64,000 nt of DNA, taken from CBDCXE01 sp965223725 [NCBI: Nitrospinota bacterium] (lineage in GTDB: Bacteria > Nitrospinota_A > UBA7883). A program made the translations under genes and the position numbers. The DNA is taken from positions 496,001 through 560,000 of the forward strand of contig CBDCXE010000005.1 of the NCBI GenBank assembly GCA_965223725.1, written 5' to 3'. The notes under the pieces were generated by a model. It was not told the origin of the DNA. It did not search any database and saw nothing but the letters and a program-made list of their open reading frames with translations. Shown here in pieces: positions 45,200-54,503 of this stretch (positions are counted from its first letter, which is position 1; every line of letters begins with the position of its first letter).

Positions 45200-48100
45200 T
45201 CATTCATCTCGTCTTTTTTTCAATTTCCGAAGCTCTTCCTGCACAACTTGATCTGTGGCTTCCCTCGCCCGGTTTTGTTCGTTCATCTCATTTGCGAGGT
45301 TCACTCTAGTATTCAGGGACCTCTCGGTATCGCCAGTAATTTCACTGATGACCGATTTTTCGCCTGGTCTCACGGATTCTTCGATTTTGTTCAAAGGCAT
45401 GTCGGCTCCATAACTTTCAGGACCAGCTTCCTTGACTTGGTCCATTAAGTTATCGTAATAGCCTTTGAACTTGTCATGGCGCAGATCAATGTATCTTCCA
45501 GGATTATAGCTTACAGTATTACCGCCGGATTCTTTCCAGGCTCCTTCGTTAAGGCGCGTGATATTACCCAGATGCATATTTACAGCTTCTTGCTCTGAAC
45601 TGGTCTCTATCAATTCTCCGCCGCCACCTATCCCAAAAAAACTGGGCCTGACGCTAATAGACCCTCGAGCCATCCCTTCGCTTCTACCTTCATGCCGCGT
45701 GATCATTGTTAGCCCTTCAGCGAAGGCCCTGTGCTGAGCGTCGCGATTCGCCTGCTGGGTGGTTTCATCCCCCAGCAGCATAGAGCCGGTGAGTCGCTCG
45801 AAATCGTGCCCGCCACGGACAACAGCGTTGAGCATGGTGTTGGGATCGTATTGTGGGCCCATTTTATATGTCTCGCTGGTATCGTATAAATATCCATGTT
45901 TTTCCGTGTAGCTATAGTCTTCGGCGTAGCTGTGATCGACGACAGTCTTGTCCACATCTTTGACGACATAATCGTTCCCCACGACTTGCTGGTCCAGCCA
46001 CCGTTTTTGCGCCACATCGTAATGAAGCGCTTCCGTTCCATGTTTAACATGTCCCGTGGCGAGGTCGCCAGCCGAACCGTATTGCAGCCTTACGTTCGCC
46101 GTCTCATCAGTATGCAAGCTACTAGCCATGGCTTCAGTTTTTGCCGCAGTGTTTGTGTGTCCTCTTTGGCTGAAACCTGCCGCTACATTGTTCAGGACAG
46201 AAGCGCCGACATTGCCTTCCACGTCGAGATAAGCAATTTCGCCTGTGTCCCTATCGACGCTCATATCCTTGACCCGCATCCCGGCGGACACTTCGGAGAA
46301 ACCTTGTCTATTCAGCCAGCCGGCAGTTTCTCCCGTTATGACAGAACCGCTCTCCTTGAACTCGCTAAGTTCACGAACGCCATCAAGCCCGAGCGCAGCT
46401 GAGAACGCTTCGGCGCCTTTCCCTCTGCCCCATGATTGACTCCAGTTTATGTATGAGACATACTCGGCCTGTCCGGCGACACTTGTTCCAGCGTCTGCTG
46501 CAGCATCCCGCTTACCGGTTACGTCTCCAACCGTAGATTGCCCTCGCGTATCACCTATTGTTCTGGAGTTTTGAGGATCATAATGCTCAGCTTCCGACGC
46601 TTTTTGAGTATTGCTCATCGCAGCGGCATGACCAAGCTTTCTGGATGATTTTTCAACGCTTCTTTTATTATCCAGTCCCGCACCGCCGATCGATTTAACC
46701 GTCTGCCAGGCAGTCTCTATCTTTTGAGTATGGCCGAAATAGCCAAGGCCGGAACGATTGCTCCAGTTGAACCTTTCGGCGTATTGCCAGAACGCCGCCG
46801 CTTCACTTTGCGCCAGCATCGCCCTAGACGATCCTTCTGGTGTCATCGCCATACGCCCCGCCTCGGCTCCGGCGCTCCTTGCCGCGGCGCCTACCTGACT
46901 AGCAAACATCGCCATGGCATGACCACCAAATCGGATAAGCATCATCGTCATTACCGTGGCCAGCATCGCTCCAGACCAGCGGATCGCGCCGAAGGCGGCG
47001 AGGGTCTTCATTGAGCTTGTTTCGAACATCATGATTGCGTGTAATCCGAGTTGATGCCGCCGAACATCCTCGAATGCTTTGTAAGCGTAGTCCATGGCGA
47101 ACTGATGAACGATGGCGTCTGTAATGCCCCAGGCCGTTATCCAGATAAAGAAGCCAGCGATCATCCCGATCACCCGGGGGAGTAGCGGCGTTGGAAGGAA
47201 CATGACCAAAAACGGTGTCAACCCCACAGCAATTGCCAGAACGACGGCACGGATTATCGGTATCCATTCGTTTGCTGCAATGCCCGCGGAGATCATACCT
47301 ACGCCTGCATTTCTGTTCGTCAACGCTTTAATGGCCGCGTCCGGGCTGTATTTGCGGATGATGGTGTCTATGGCCTGTGCTATCGCCGCCTGGCGGAAGA
47401 CGATTTCGGCTGTATATACTCCACCAGTGTTCTCCAGCCAGTTTACGGCGTCGGACAGCACAGTTTTACACTGTGTTAGTTGCGCCGGGATTGTCGGATC
47501 GAACCCTGCAGAGGCGCACTTGGTTTTCGTAATGCCATCGTAATTGCCAGCAGCGGTAAGATCCGCCCTCAACAGTGGCCATGTCTGGGAACAGGTGAGT
47601 TCCAGCCCGCCGGGATTTGAATCGCTGAAATAGACCGTATAAATGGGATTGTAATTGGCCTGGGCCAGGACGTTCAAGAAATCTGAATTAGTTGCGACTT
47701 CGTTCGGATCGATGTTCAACGCTGGTTGCGGATTGTTGATTCCGAATATAAGGCAGTCTTCGGTGTACTTTTTTAATGACTGATTGATGTAAAGATCGTC
47801 GAACCAGACCCCACGTTGACCAATATCGAGGAGGATATCGAACCCGACGCCTCCAGCCTGACGATCATAACCTGCTTCCGGCGGGATATCCCCGGCTGTC
47901 GATATTATCTCAACCAGACCACGCTCCATCTTGTTGAGAATTCCAAGCAGAGCGATCATGCCATCTGGGATTCCATCGACCGCTTGGTAGCGGTTTTTCA
48001 CGGGATCATAAACATGCAACCTGCCTTTTGGGACGACGAGAGCGAGAAAAACAATGATACCAAGCGTTACCGGCATCACCCATGATGATAACGGGCCGAC

Positions 48101-48337
48101 TTTCATCCCGATCCCCGCGCTGTAAAGAGCGCTTATCATTCCGAACAACATCCCAAGAACAATGACGGCTAGGATCAACCCTTGATAATTTGGATCGGAG
48201 AAAATCAGAGAGACTCGACGGAAAGCGCCTACAGCAGCCTCGAACCCGTTATAGACGTAGAACTCATCCTCCAAGGCATAGGCGGGAGTAGATATTAATA
48301 TAATGGAAGGGAGAATGAATGCGCTGGCGCTCTTCAT
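45200..48337 (-). CDS. traG: conjugal transfer mating-pair stabilisation protein TraG
   Basis: A 1045-residue protein. After a signal-like start, the N-terminal 480 residues hold several membrane helices of the TraG_N domain (GLILAVIVLGMLFGMISALY, VMPVTLGIIVFLALVVPKG, MIAGFFIWITAWGITDAIVH). The C-terminal half is hydrophilic. In F-type systems TraG stabilises mating pairs and helps pilus assembly. Its start overlaps the traH stop by 4 bp; it is the last gene of the operon. Confidence 0.93.
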   Translation of the reverse strand: MKSASAFILPSIILISTPAYALEDEFYVYNGFEAAVGAFRRVSLIFSDPNYQGLILAVIVLGMLFGMISALYSAGIGMKVGPLSSWVMPVTLGIIVFLALVVPKGRLHVYDPVKNRYQAVDGIPDGMIALLGILNKMERGLVEIISTAGDIPPEAGYDRQAGGVGFDILLDIGQRGVWFDDLYINQSLKKYTEDCLIFGINNPQPALNIDPNEVATNSDFLNVLAQANYNPIYTVYFSDSNPGGLELTCSQTWPLLRADLTAAGNYDGITKTKCASAGFDPTIPAQLTQCKTVLSDAVNWLENTGGVYTAEIVFRQAAIAQAIDTIIRKYSPDAAIKALTNRNAGVGMISAGIAANEWIPIIRAVVLAIAVGLTPFLVMFLPTPLLPRVIGMIAGFFIWITAWGITDAIVHQFAMDYAYKAFEDVRRHQLGLHAIMMFETSSMKTLAAFGAIRWSGAMLATVMTMMLIRFGGHAMAMFASQVGAAARSAGAEAGRMAMTPEGSSRAMLAQSEAAAFWQYAERFNWSNRSGLGYFGHTQKIETAWQTVKSIGGAGLDNKRSVEKSSRKLGHAAAMSNTQKASEAEHYDPQNSRTIGDTRGQSTVGDVTGKRDAAADAGTSVAGQAEYVSYINWSQSWGRGKGAEAFSAALGLDGVRELSEFKESGSVITGETAGWLNRQGFSEVSAGMRVKDMSVDRDTGEIAYLDVEGNVGASVLNNVAAGFSQRGHTNTAAKTEAMASSLHTDETANVRLQYGSAGDLATGHVKHGTEALHYDVAQKRWLDQQVVGNDYVVKDVDKTVVDHSYAEDYSYTEKHGYLYDTSETYKMGPQYDPNTMLNAVVRGGHDFERLTGSMLLGDETTQQANRDAQHRAFAEGLTMITRHEGRSEGMARGSISVRPSFFGIGGGGELIETSSEQEAVNMHLGNITRLNEGAWKESGGNTVSYNPGRYIDLRHDKFKGYYDNLMDQVKEAGPESYGADMPLNKIEESVRPGEKSVISEITGDTERSLNTRVNLANEMNEQNRAREATDQVVQEELRKLKKRRDE

Positions 48338-49749
48338 CGGGCTCCCCTGCTCATAATATCAACACTATCTGCGTCAGTTTTTTTGGCAATGTCGGAAAAT
48401 TTGGCCACAACATCCAGGTGTGCGCCTAATTCCATAACCGATCGTCGATAGTTCTGACCGATCGCCATGGTCCTTTCGGCGAGTCGTTTTTTAATACCCT
48501 CTAATGCTGTTTTCACAGGAGCGATGAGATGATCTATCCGGCAATTGTTGTTGATGCCACCGGATTGCCTGTCAATCAACGTTTCAACAAGATGGATGTT
48601 GCTGTTTACCATCTGGTACAGATCGGACATCATACCGAAGGCGTATGCCTTGGCGGAGATATCGGCAAACAGTGTCTTTGCAACCGAAGTCTGGTTCGTC
48701 TGAACGGCAGTTTTCAATGTTTGATAAACTGGCAGCGGAAATGCATCAATAAAACTTTCCTGGGCCGACGATAAGGGCGCATTGTTTTCAATATTGTTGG
48801 CGATTTGGTCCAGCATCTGTTGCGCCCAATCGGAAAGGTTGCGGTTTGCATCGGTGACTAAATAACATTGCCCTCCATCGGAGGGACGCGCGTAGACTTC
48901 GCCACTAATCAGCCCATCAGTCGACATGGTCTTGTTGCCTGGGCAGGGAGGGATATCTTTCGCCGTAATCGATATCCGACCGCCGCCTTGGTTGACCCTC
49001 TCCATGATCAAGTCCCCCACGAACCCACGCGCAAGGTCCATGTATGAGCCGGGATAACCCCGTCTTTCACCAGCGATTTGAAGAACGCTTTTGTTTGAGA
49101 ATCCACCGAAGACATTTCGGATATCCGCCGAGCAACCGCTTATCGCGTTGACATCGCTAGTCAGCGGTTTGTCGTTGTTTGCGGTCCACGCGTCCTTTAC
49201 CTGGCTCCAGGAATCCTCGACGCCGCTGGTCATGGCATTCCAGCTGTCGACGGCGCTTCGGTACTTCGGATCGTCCTCCTTGCCCGCCATCTTGGCGACA
49301 AGCACTTGCGAGGCCTGGCAATCGTTGATCTGGATCTGGTTGAGCATATCGGAGATCGATTCCAGGCTTTTCATCGCCTTTGCGCATTGGGGACAAAGTG
49401 TATCCAGAGCAATATCGAATGCGTACGACGCCACGGCGGGGCCGATAATGCGTTCGAATTTATTCATCAGGTAGTCGGAGTCCTGCAATAGAGAGAATGC
49501 GCCGAGATTGACATCGATTCCACCGCAACCATACTTTACACTTGGAGGCTCGGCTGTAAATAGATAATCATTCCCTTGGTACCACCTTGCGGAGAACCCG
49601 CCAGCTGTGTAATAGCCTCGCTTCTGGCCTGCAAAATAACCTGGAGATGTCTCTGTTTTCTGCTGTAGCCAGTCGTCAATCCAGTCCGCGTGCGCAGGGG
49701 TCGTAACAGCAAAAAGAAAGAGAAACGAAATACAAAGGTACTTGGTCAT
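48334..49749 (-). CDS. traH: conjugal transfer protein TraH
   Basis: A 471-residue secreted protein with a cleavable signal (about 1-21, LCISFLFLFAVTTPAHA). It contains the TraH features SARWYQGNDYLFTAEPPSVK, YGCGGIDVNLGAFSLLQDSD and ALDTLCPQCAKAMKSLESI with paired cysteines. TraH acts in the periplasm/outer membrane with TraF and TraW in pilus extension. It overlaps traF and traG by 4 bp each. Confidence 0.94.
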   Translation of the reverse strand: MTKYLCISFLFLFAVTTPAHADWIDDWLQQKTETSPGYFAGQKRGYYTAGGFSARWYQGNDYLFTAEPPSVKYGCGGIDVNLGAFSLLQDSDYLMNKFERIIGPAVASYAFDIALDTLCPQCAKAMKSLESISDMLNQIQINDCQASQVLVAKMAGKEDDPKYRSAVDSWNAMTSGVEDSWSQVKDAWTANNDKPLTSDVNAISGCSADIRNVFGGFSNKSVLQIAGERRGYPGSYMDLARGFVGDLIMERVNQGGGRISITAKDIPPCPGNKTMSTDGLISGEVYARPSDGGQCYLVTDANRNLSDWAQQMLDQIANNIENNAPLSSAQESFIDAFPLPVYQTLKTAVQTNQTSVAKTLFADISAKAYAFGMMSDLYQMVNSNIHLVETLIDRQSGGINNNCRIDHLIAPVKTALEGIKKRLAERTMAIGQNYRRSVMELGAHLDVVAKFSDIAKKTDADSVDIMSRGAR

Positions 49750-50582
49750 CGGTTTGTTTCCTTCTTATAGGCTGCTGGATCGTAATATCCGCCGCGCTGG
49801 AAATCGTATATGGAGGATTGCTGAGGCGTGATCGCACCACGTAACAGCCTTATACCGGCAAAAAGACCCTTCACCAGCTCTGATAGGGAAACAACACCTA
49901 CGGCAACGGGTAAGTAATCCTGACTTTGTTTATAAATGAGAAGGAGTGTCGGTGTTGTGTGAACGTTGAACCTTGATGCGACTGCCGGATCATGGTTTAT
50001 GTCTAAAGTTTTAATGGCCCAATGATACTTCTCCAAAAAGCTCATCAAGATACCGTTCTGCGCTTCACAGAATCCGCAATCCTGTGAATGGAAATATAGA
50101 AGCGCGAATTCATTGCGGGCCCCTTTGATGGTTGATTCGATTTCATCACGTCTTGTCTTTTGAACAACCTTACGTCCGGGAGCAGAAATGGGCATGTCCC
50201 TCCCTCCAGAAAGCTCCGGATACATTTTGGACACGACAGCGGCTACATTGGCGAACGCAGCCGCCTTGCGCCGGGCAATATCCTGGACGAGGAAATAGTT
50301 TTTGACGTTGTCGACAGTCGGAACGCGAACGGCTTCTTTACGAGTGTTATCCAATATTAGCTGGAATTCATCAGGGGGCATTTTTAGCAGAATGTCGGTG
50401 GACGGAATAATAGCAGGAGGTTCTTTTATCTCATTCTCATCAACCTGCTTTGTTTCATACCAGAACCAGCCGCAGCTGGAACAGGTATCTAAGCCGACTT
50501 CCATCTCTTCGCCGCTTGCGGAAAAGGGCGCCAGAATTGAGATCGCAATCATTGCGCTAAAAAAGGGGATAAGCGATCGCAT
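49746..50582 (-). CDS. traF: conjugal transfer protein TraF (thioredoxin-fold)
   Basis: A 278-residue periplasmic protein with signal peptide (about 1-24). The C-terminal thioredoxin-like domain has FHSQDCGFCEAQNGIL (CxxC) and a cis-Pro-type VHTTPTLLLIY. The N-terminal part has CSSCGWFWYE, typical of F-type TraF. It helps fold cysteine-rich pilus assembly proteins such as TraH, TraU and TraN encoded alongside. Confidence 0.92.
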   Translation of the reverse strand: MRSLIPFFSAMIAISILAPFSASGEEMEVGLDTCSSCGWFWYETKQVDENEIKEPPAIIPSTDILLKMPPDEFQLILDNTRKEAVRVPTVDNVKNYFLVQDIARRKAAAFANVAAVVSKMYPELSGGRDMPISAPGRKVVQKTRRDEIESTIKGARNEFALLYFHSQDCGFCEAQNGILMSFLEKYHWAIKTLDINHDPAVASRFNVHTTPTLLLIYKQSQDYLPVAVGVVSLSELVKGLFAGIRLLRGAITPQQSSIYDFQRGGYYDPAAYKKETNR

Positions 50583-51093
50583 TAATATCTTTCACCTCTA
50601 TAAAACCTAAATGGCGTGAATCAAAACTATCCCGGTGATCTCCCATGAGAAATAGCTTATTAGGTGGAATTGTTCCGTTGAACTTGAACTGTGGCAGCGA
50701 TTCGCCTTTTAATGAACGTTCTCTCGCTTCGCCAAGAAAAACATCATCGCAATAATACTTATTTCCGATGGTGCGAAGTCTCTCCCCTGAAATACACGCC
50801 ACCCGCTTTGTCATGTCAAATGGTCTGCCTTCATTAATTAATGGGGAAGAAGTTTTGACTACGACGTAATCATCTTTCCTTATCGATAGCTTCTCGTCAT
50901 GCATGACGGGGTTTATATAAAAGACGCGGTAACTAAGCGAAGGAGTGGCAGTAACCATTATCCTGCTAGGAATCGCCGAGCCGACAAGGGCAATGACGAT
51001 AATTGCTGACATTATCAGTATTACCTTAAAATTAAGAATACGAATATCTTTGCTAAAAGAGCTATCGTTCACTTTGGACCTGGACATCAGCAT
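50557..51093 (-). CDS. S26-family signal peptidase of the transfer system
   Basis: About 178 residues: one N-terminal membrane helix (about 22-42), TATPSLSYRVFYI with the likely nucleophile Ser, KRVACISGERLRTIG with the likely general-base Lys, and LFLMGDHRDSFDSRHLG. This is the RP4-TraF/LepB type. It may mature the pilin or other Tra proteins. ATG 51093 is preceded by AGAAGGG at good spacing. It overlaps both trbC and traF. Confidence 0.88.
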   Translation of the reverse strand: MLMSRSKVNDSSFSKDIRILNFKVILIMSAIIVIALVGSAIPSRIMVTATPSLSYRVFYINPVMHDEKLSIRKDDYVVVKTSSPLINEGRPFDMTKRVACISGERLRTIGNKYYCDDVFLGEARERSLKGESLPQFKFNGTIPPNKLFLMGDHRDSFDSRHLGFIEVKDINAIAYPLF

Positions 51094-51892
51094 CAAAAAA
51101 CCCTTCTCTTAACTTTGCGATCATGGATTCAAGTGATTTGCTTTTTACCTTTTTATTTATTTGCTCCAGCAGGTAATCGAAGGACGCGTCACCGTAAACG
51201 GTGTAACTATTCCCGATTTCAACGTTTTCATGCAAACCTTCGCTCATTTCTGGTTGAAGAACGTTGACTCCAGTCGCATAAACAACCGCCGGGACGCGTT
51301 TGATTTTGTATCTGTGTAACAGCTGAGGGTCGATGTTAATTCCAGTGACGAACATCTCGCATTGCGTTTTCCTGAAATCGCAATCGTCCTTCTTGTAAAG
51401 AACTTCTCGCATGAAGTCGAGCATCGGTTTGGCTTGGTTCATTCCGCCGATGAACCCTCGCATTACGACGGTTACATGGGAATCAGATACTTTTTCCAGA
51501 GTTGTAATGTATCGGCGTAATGTAGATTTTGGGATAGATGAAGAAATGAAAAGATAAAGCCGTTCATTGGAGGGTAGGAAAGAATTCTCCCGGTCATGCT
51601 TAACCTGAGTTGAAAGGTTTGTGTTATCTAATGCCCCTTGCTGAAGACGCTCTCGCATTGTACCGACAGTTGTTTGAAACTTGTCGGAATGAAAGATCTT
51701 TGTCGCGTTTTTTGCAGCTTCAGTGACATTATGATTCTTTGCTTTTGCAGGCAATTTGATTTCGCTCTTCATTTGCTCTGACCGCTCGATACCCTGTTGA
51801 ATATCTTTCATCGTTGGTCCTTCAGCCAAAGATGAATGATGTGAGAGCGCAATAAAAGCAATGACCACAATCATCCGGAAGTTAAAACGCAC
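51062..51892 (-). CDS. trbC: type-F pilus assembly protein TrbC
   Basis: A 276-residue periplasmic protein with signal peptide (about 8-24). The core LYLFISSSIPKSTLRRYITT, HVTVVMRGFIGGMNQAKPML and VNIDPQLLHRYKIKRVPAVVY-like segment are the TrbC_Ftype hallmarks (thioredoxin-like, without CxxC). It begins with GTG at 51892, inside the end of traU. Confidence 0.92.
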   Translation of the reverse strand: MRFNFRMIVVIAFIALSHHSSLAEGPTMKDIQQGIERSEQMKSEIKLPAKAKNHNVTEAAKNATKIFHSDKFQTTVGTMRERLQQGALDNTNLSTQVKHDRENSFLPSNERLYLFISSSIPKSTLRRYITTLEKVSDSHVTVVMRGFIGGMNQAKPMLDFMREVLYKKDDCDFRKTQCEMFVTGINIDPQLLHRYKIKRVPAVVYATGVNVLQPEMSEGLHENVEIGNSYTVYGDASFDYLLEQINKKVKSKSLESMIAKLREGFFDADVQVQSER

Positions 51893-52871
51893 AGCAGACT
51901 CTCTTTCTGAAAGTGACCCACAGGAAGTTGTTTCCGGAGTAGGGTGGGTTCTTCAATGCGCCCCAAACCAGTGAACTGCGTCCTATGGGGTGGCAAATGG
52001 AATCCCGGACAGGTTTTGATACGTGGAACCGATAGTTTGTTTTGACCCATACAGGAGTAGGCACGCAACCGCACATATTGACACCGCAATCCTGGACCAT
52101 ACCTAGCCGTGACAGAAGGAAGTTGACTCGTGCGGCTAAACCAGCGTTCGCCTGTGTATCTGTTTCTTCCGTGATGTGCCCGGTCAGTGGAAACGCGCTT
52201 CCCCACGACCCCATACACCAATAAAGCGCGTTGAGTGGCAACCATGTGTTGGCGGCGGCGCCATCGGCCGCGCATGCGGTCTGCGAAAGGTAATTGGCAA
52301 AAAGCGCCGCGTCAGGATTCTGGATGGCGGCCAGGGTGTCGTTGCTCCATAGAGGATAAACTTCCGACATGAAAAGCACATCGAACCCGCCGGACTGGAA
52401 ACAGGTCAGATCGGTCAATAGTTGCAGCACAGCCCAGACAGGGAATTTGATGTAGTGAACCTGAGCAAATGTATAGATGTCCGTTTGCGACCCTTGTGAA
52501 TGGTCGCTGCCAGCTCCTGCGGCGAAACCTAACGACGATCCTGTGCTCCCACCTAAGGCCGGTGAACAAAACGGTTCCTTAACAGTTTCCACCAGCGCTT
52601 TTGGCTCCCAGAACGAAATCGGGATGCCATATCTATAATAGATGGGAGGTGGAGCCGGGCAGACGCACGCAGGAGAGTTGGCGGCGTCCGGTGGATCGGG
52701 TGATCCGGATGTGTTTGGGTAAACCGTCACGCCGCCGATTTTTATCGGGAATATGCAATTCCAGCATACGTCTGTGGCAGGGTTCATACCCGGACCTTTG
52801 CATAATGCCTCTGTGACAGCAGGCGATAGCAGAATTGCCGTCAGGCTAATCAGAAGGATGCTTCTTGACAT
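51882..52871 (-). CDS. traU: conjugal transfer protein TraU
   Basis: A 329-residue secreted protein. After a signal peptide come CKGPGMNPATDVCWNCIFPI, CVCPAPPPIYYRYGIPISFW and many more cysteines. TraU is needed for DNA transfer more than for pilus growth in F. Order traW-traU-trbC matches F-type systems. It overlaps traW by 26 bp. Confidence 0.95.
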   Translation of the reverse strand: MSRSILLISLTAILLSPAVTEALCKGPGMNPATDVCWNCIFPIKIGGVTVYPNTSGSPDPPDAANSPACVCPAPPPIYYRYGIPISFWEPKALVETVKEPFCSPALGGSTGSSLGFAAGAGSDHSQGSQTDIYTFAQVHYIKFPVWAVLQLLTDLTCFQSGGFDVLFMSEVYPLWSNDTLAAIQNPDAALFANYLSQTACAADGAAANTWLPLNALYWCMGSWGSAFPLTGHITEETDTQANAGLAARVNFLLSRLGMVQDCGVNMCGCVPTPVWVKTNYRFHVSKPVRDSICHPIGRSSLVWGALKNPPYSGNNFLWVTFRKRVCCAF

Positions 52872-53460
52872 AAATCTCTCTTATCTTAAAAACTGATCCG
52901 GTTTGTTTTATGATGGAAGGGACACTTCTGACACTGAGACGTTTCGCTAAATTCCGAGTCAAATAATGGACGGGACGCTTTAGTTGTGAGGCCAACTCGT
53001 TAGCCGACCCTTGTGTGATTAGAAGTGTTGTCTCAGGATTATCCAGAAATCCCGACTCGTCGAGCCAGCCTAATTGATCTTCGTCTTCAGCATTGATAAC
53101 TACAAGTGTGTTGGGTAAGCTAAAGTACTTTAATGGGTTATACGTGTATCCAGACGGATAAACGACGCCACCCTTCCCATCCGGGATGTCGTATTCAAGC
53201 GTGTAGGTCGGATCGGTTTGGAAGGTTCTATCCAACTTGGCCTTTGGCAGTGAAACTGCATCCGACGACCGATAGATTCTATATTGTTCCCGCAATGGTT
53301 CTTTAAATCTTTTGTCCCAATCGATGGCCGCCACTCGCCGCTCAATCTCCTCCAATGCGTCCGGCTCAACTATGGGATAAGTAGCTCCGAAATAACCGAG
53401 GACTTCGTTATTACCAGCTGCCAAGGAAAGGGATAGAAAGAAAATTAAGCCTAGATTCAT
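52846..53460 (-). CDS. traW: conjugal transfer protein TraW
   Basis: A 204-residue protein from ATG 53460 (MNLGLIFFLSLSLAAGNNEV), with signal peptide, then GATYPIVEPDALEEIERRVA, YTYNPLKYFSLPNTLVVINA and a C-terminal VRSVPSIIKQTGS, all typical of TraW. It functions in the periplasm in pilus assembly. The ATG overlaps the TGA of the preceding TraN-like gene. A longer upstream frame (to 53532) lacks a signal peptide and was rejected. Confidence 0.93.
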   Translation of the reverse strand: MNLGLIFFLSLSLAAGNNEVLGYFGATYPIVEPDALEEIERRVAAIDWDKRFKEPLREQYRIYRSSDAVSLPKAKLDRTFQTDPTYTLEYDIPDGKGGVVYPSGYTYNPLKYFSLPNTLVVINAEDEDQLGWLDESGFLDNPETTLLITQGSANELASQLKRPVHYLTRNLAKRLSVRSVPSIIKQTGSVFKIREIYVKKHPSD

Positions 53461-54503
53461 TTGGGCCCCTGTCTTATCGCATCCTGGAGTTCCTGTTGTA
53501 CATCCTCCCAGGGCTTCATACCTTCGATCCATGACGCGTCGCTGTTAAGGTATCGGTCCAGAAACTCGGAAATATCAAACCCTTTTGTGTCAAGCATCTG
53601 GAACTCGGCTGCGGTGAATCCCCTGCAATTCGGAGACAGAACTGTTCCCCAGTCGCCATCCGGGCCAAATGTTTTGAGAGCAGGTCTTCCGTCTTCGTGG
53701 AGGATGCGCCCGAGCCCAAGCGTGCTGAAACAACAATCGACCTCGCCACGTTGAACACAACCGATGTATCGCCACTCTTCGCGGCAGTACTCACCGAGGC
53801 CATGACATTCTCCGAGACCCCGCGCCCGCACGGTCCAGCCATCGCTTTGCTCGACGGATTCCGTATCGCATTTTGAACCACCGGTTTCGCAACAGTTGCT
53901 ATAGTTCGTTCGAAATCCATCCTTCTTGCACTCGCCTGGCTTTCCGTTGAGAACATAAACATTGCCGCCACAGCTATCCGGATTACGGACCCCATCATCA
54001 CGCAGGTAACGCATGTCGGCCCGAATGAGATTAACGTTTATGGGATTGTCGATATCAACACATGGATAACTGTTTCCAAACGGGCAGTCCCAGCGCTGAA
54101 GACATTGATCCGTCTGGTCAGGGCAGGAGCTTTGACAATTCTGTATTGTCGGATATTGCCTACCGTTGGTACTACACGCGTACCGGGTGACCGGTCTCTC
54201 AAAACAATCTCCGGAGCATGCAGACTGGCACTGATTCAACGTGAAATATGTAAGGTTATCGTCGGAGCATACATATTCGGAGTAGGACCCCTGTGAACAG
54301 GAGCCTCGTATCGTGCAATCGAAATTTCCATTACATGAAGCCCCGGACGATCCACAATAACGCGTTTTAATGCAGGCTATCACTTCACCTTGATGGTCAG
54401 CATAACCGTCGCCATCGAAATCTCCGCCGCACATGAATTGCTCTGCGAATGCGTGGCTGGGTATCGATAGAACAAGGAGAAGCATTATCGTAAAACCCTT
54501 CAT
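53457..54503 (-). CDS. traN: TraN-like cysteine-rich protein, C-terminal half
   Basis: A 348-residue exported protein with a signal peptide (about 1-20) and over thirty cysteines. The C-terminal part ECHGLGEYCREEWRYIGCVQ, CCFSTLGLGRILHEDGRPAL and NCRGFTAAEFQMLD is characteristic of TraN, the outer-membrane mating-pair stabiliser. TraN proteins are usually 600 residues or more; here the next gene upstream encodes another cysteine-rich exported protein, so the function may be split. An early DGDGYADHQG suggests calcium binding. Confidence 0.85.
   Translation of the reverse strand: MKGFTIMLLLVLSIPSHAFAEQFMCGGDFDGDGYADHQGEVIACIKTRYCGSSGASCNGNFDCTIRGSCSQGSYSEYVCSDDNLTYFTLNQCQSACSGDCFERPVTRYACSTNGRQYPTIQNCQSSCPDQTDQCLQRWDCPFGNSYPCVDIDNPINVNLIRADMRYLRDDGVRNPDSCGGNVYVLNGKPGECKKDGFRTNYSNCCETGGSKCDTESVEQSDGWTVRARGLGECHGLGEYCREEWRYIGCVQRGEVDCCFSTLGLGRILHEDGRPALKTFGPDGDWGTVLSPNCRGFTAAEFQMLDTKGFDISEFLDRYLNSDASWIEGMKPWEDVQQELQDAIRQGPK

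Noticed and set aside
52846-53532. Longer start for TraW at 53532
   Set aside because: The extra 24 residues are polar, overlap the TraN-like gene, and would bury the signal peptide; ATG 53460 fits better.
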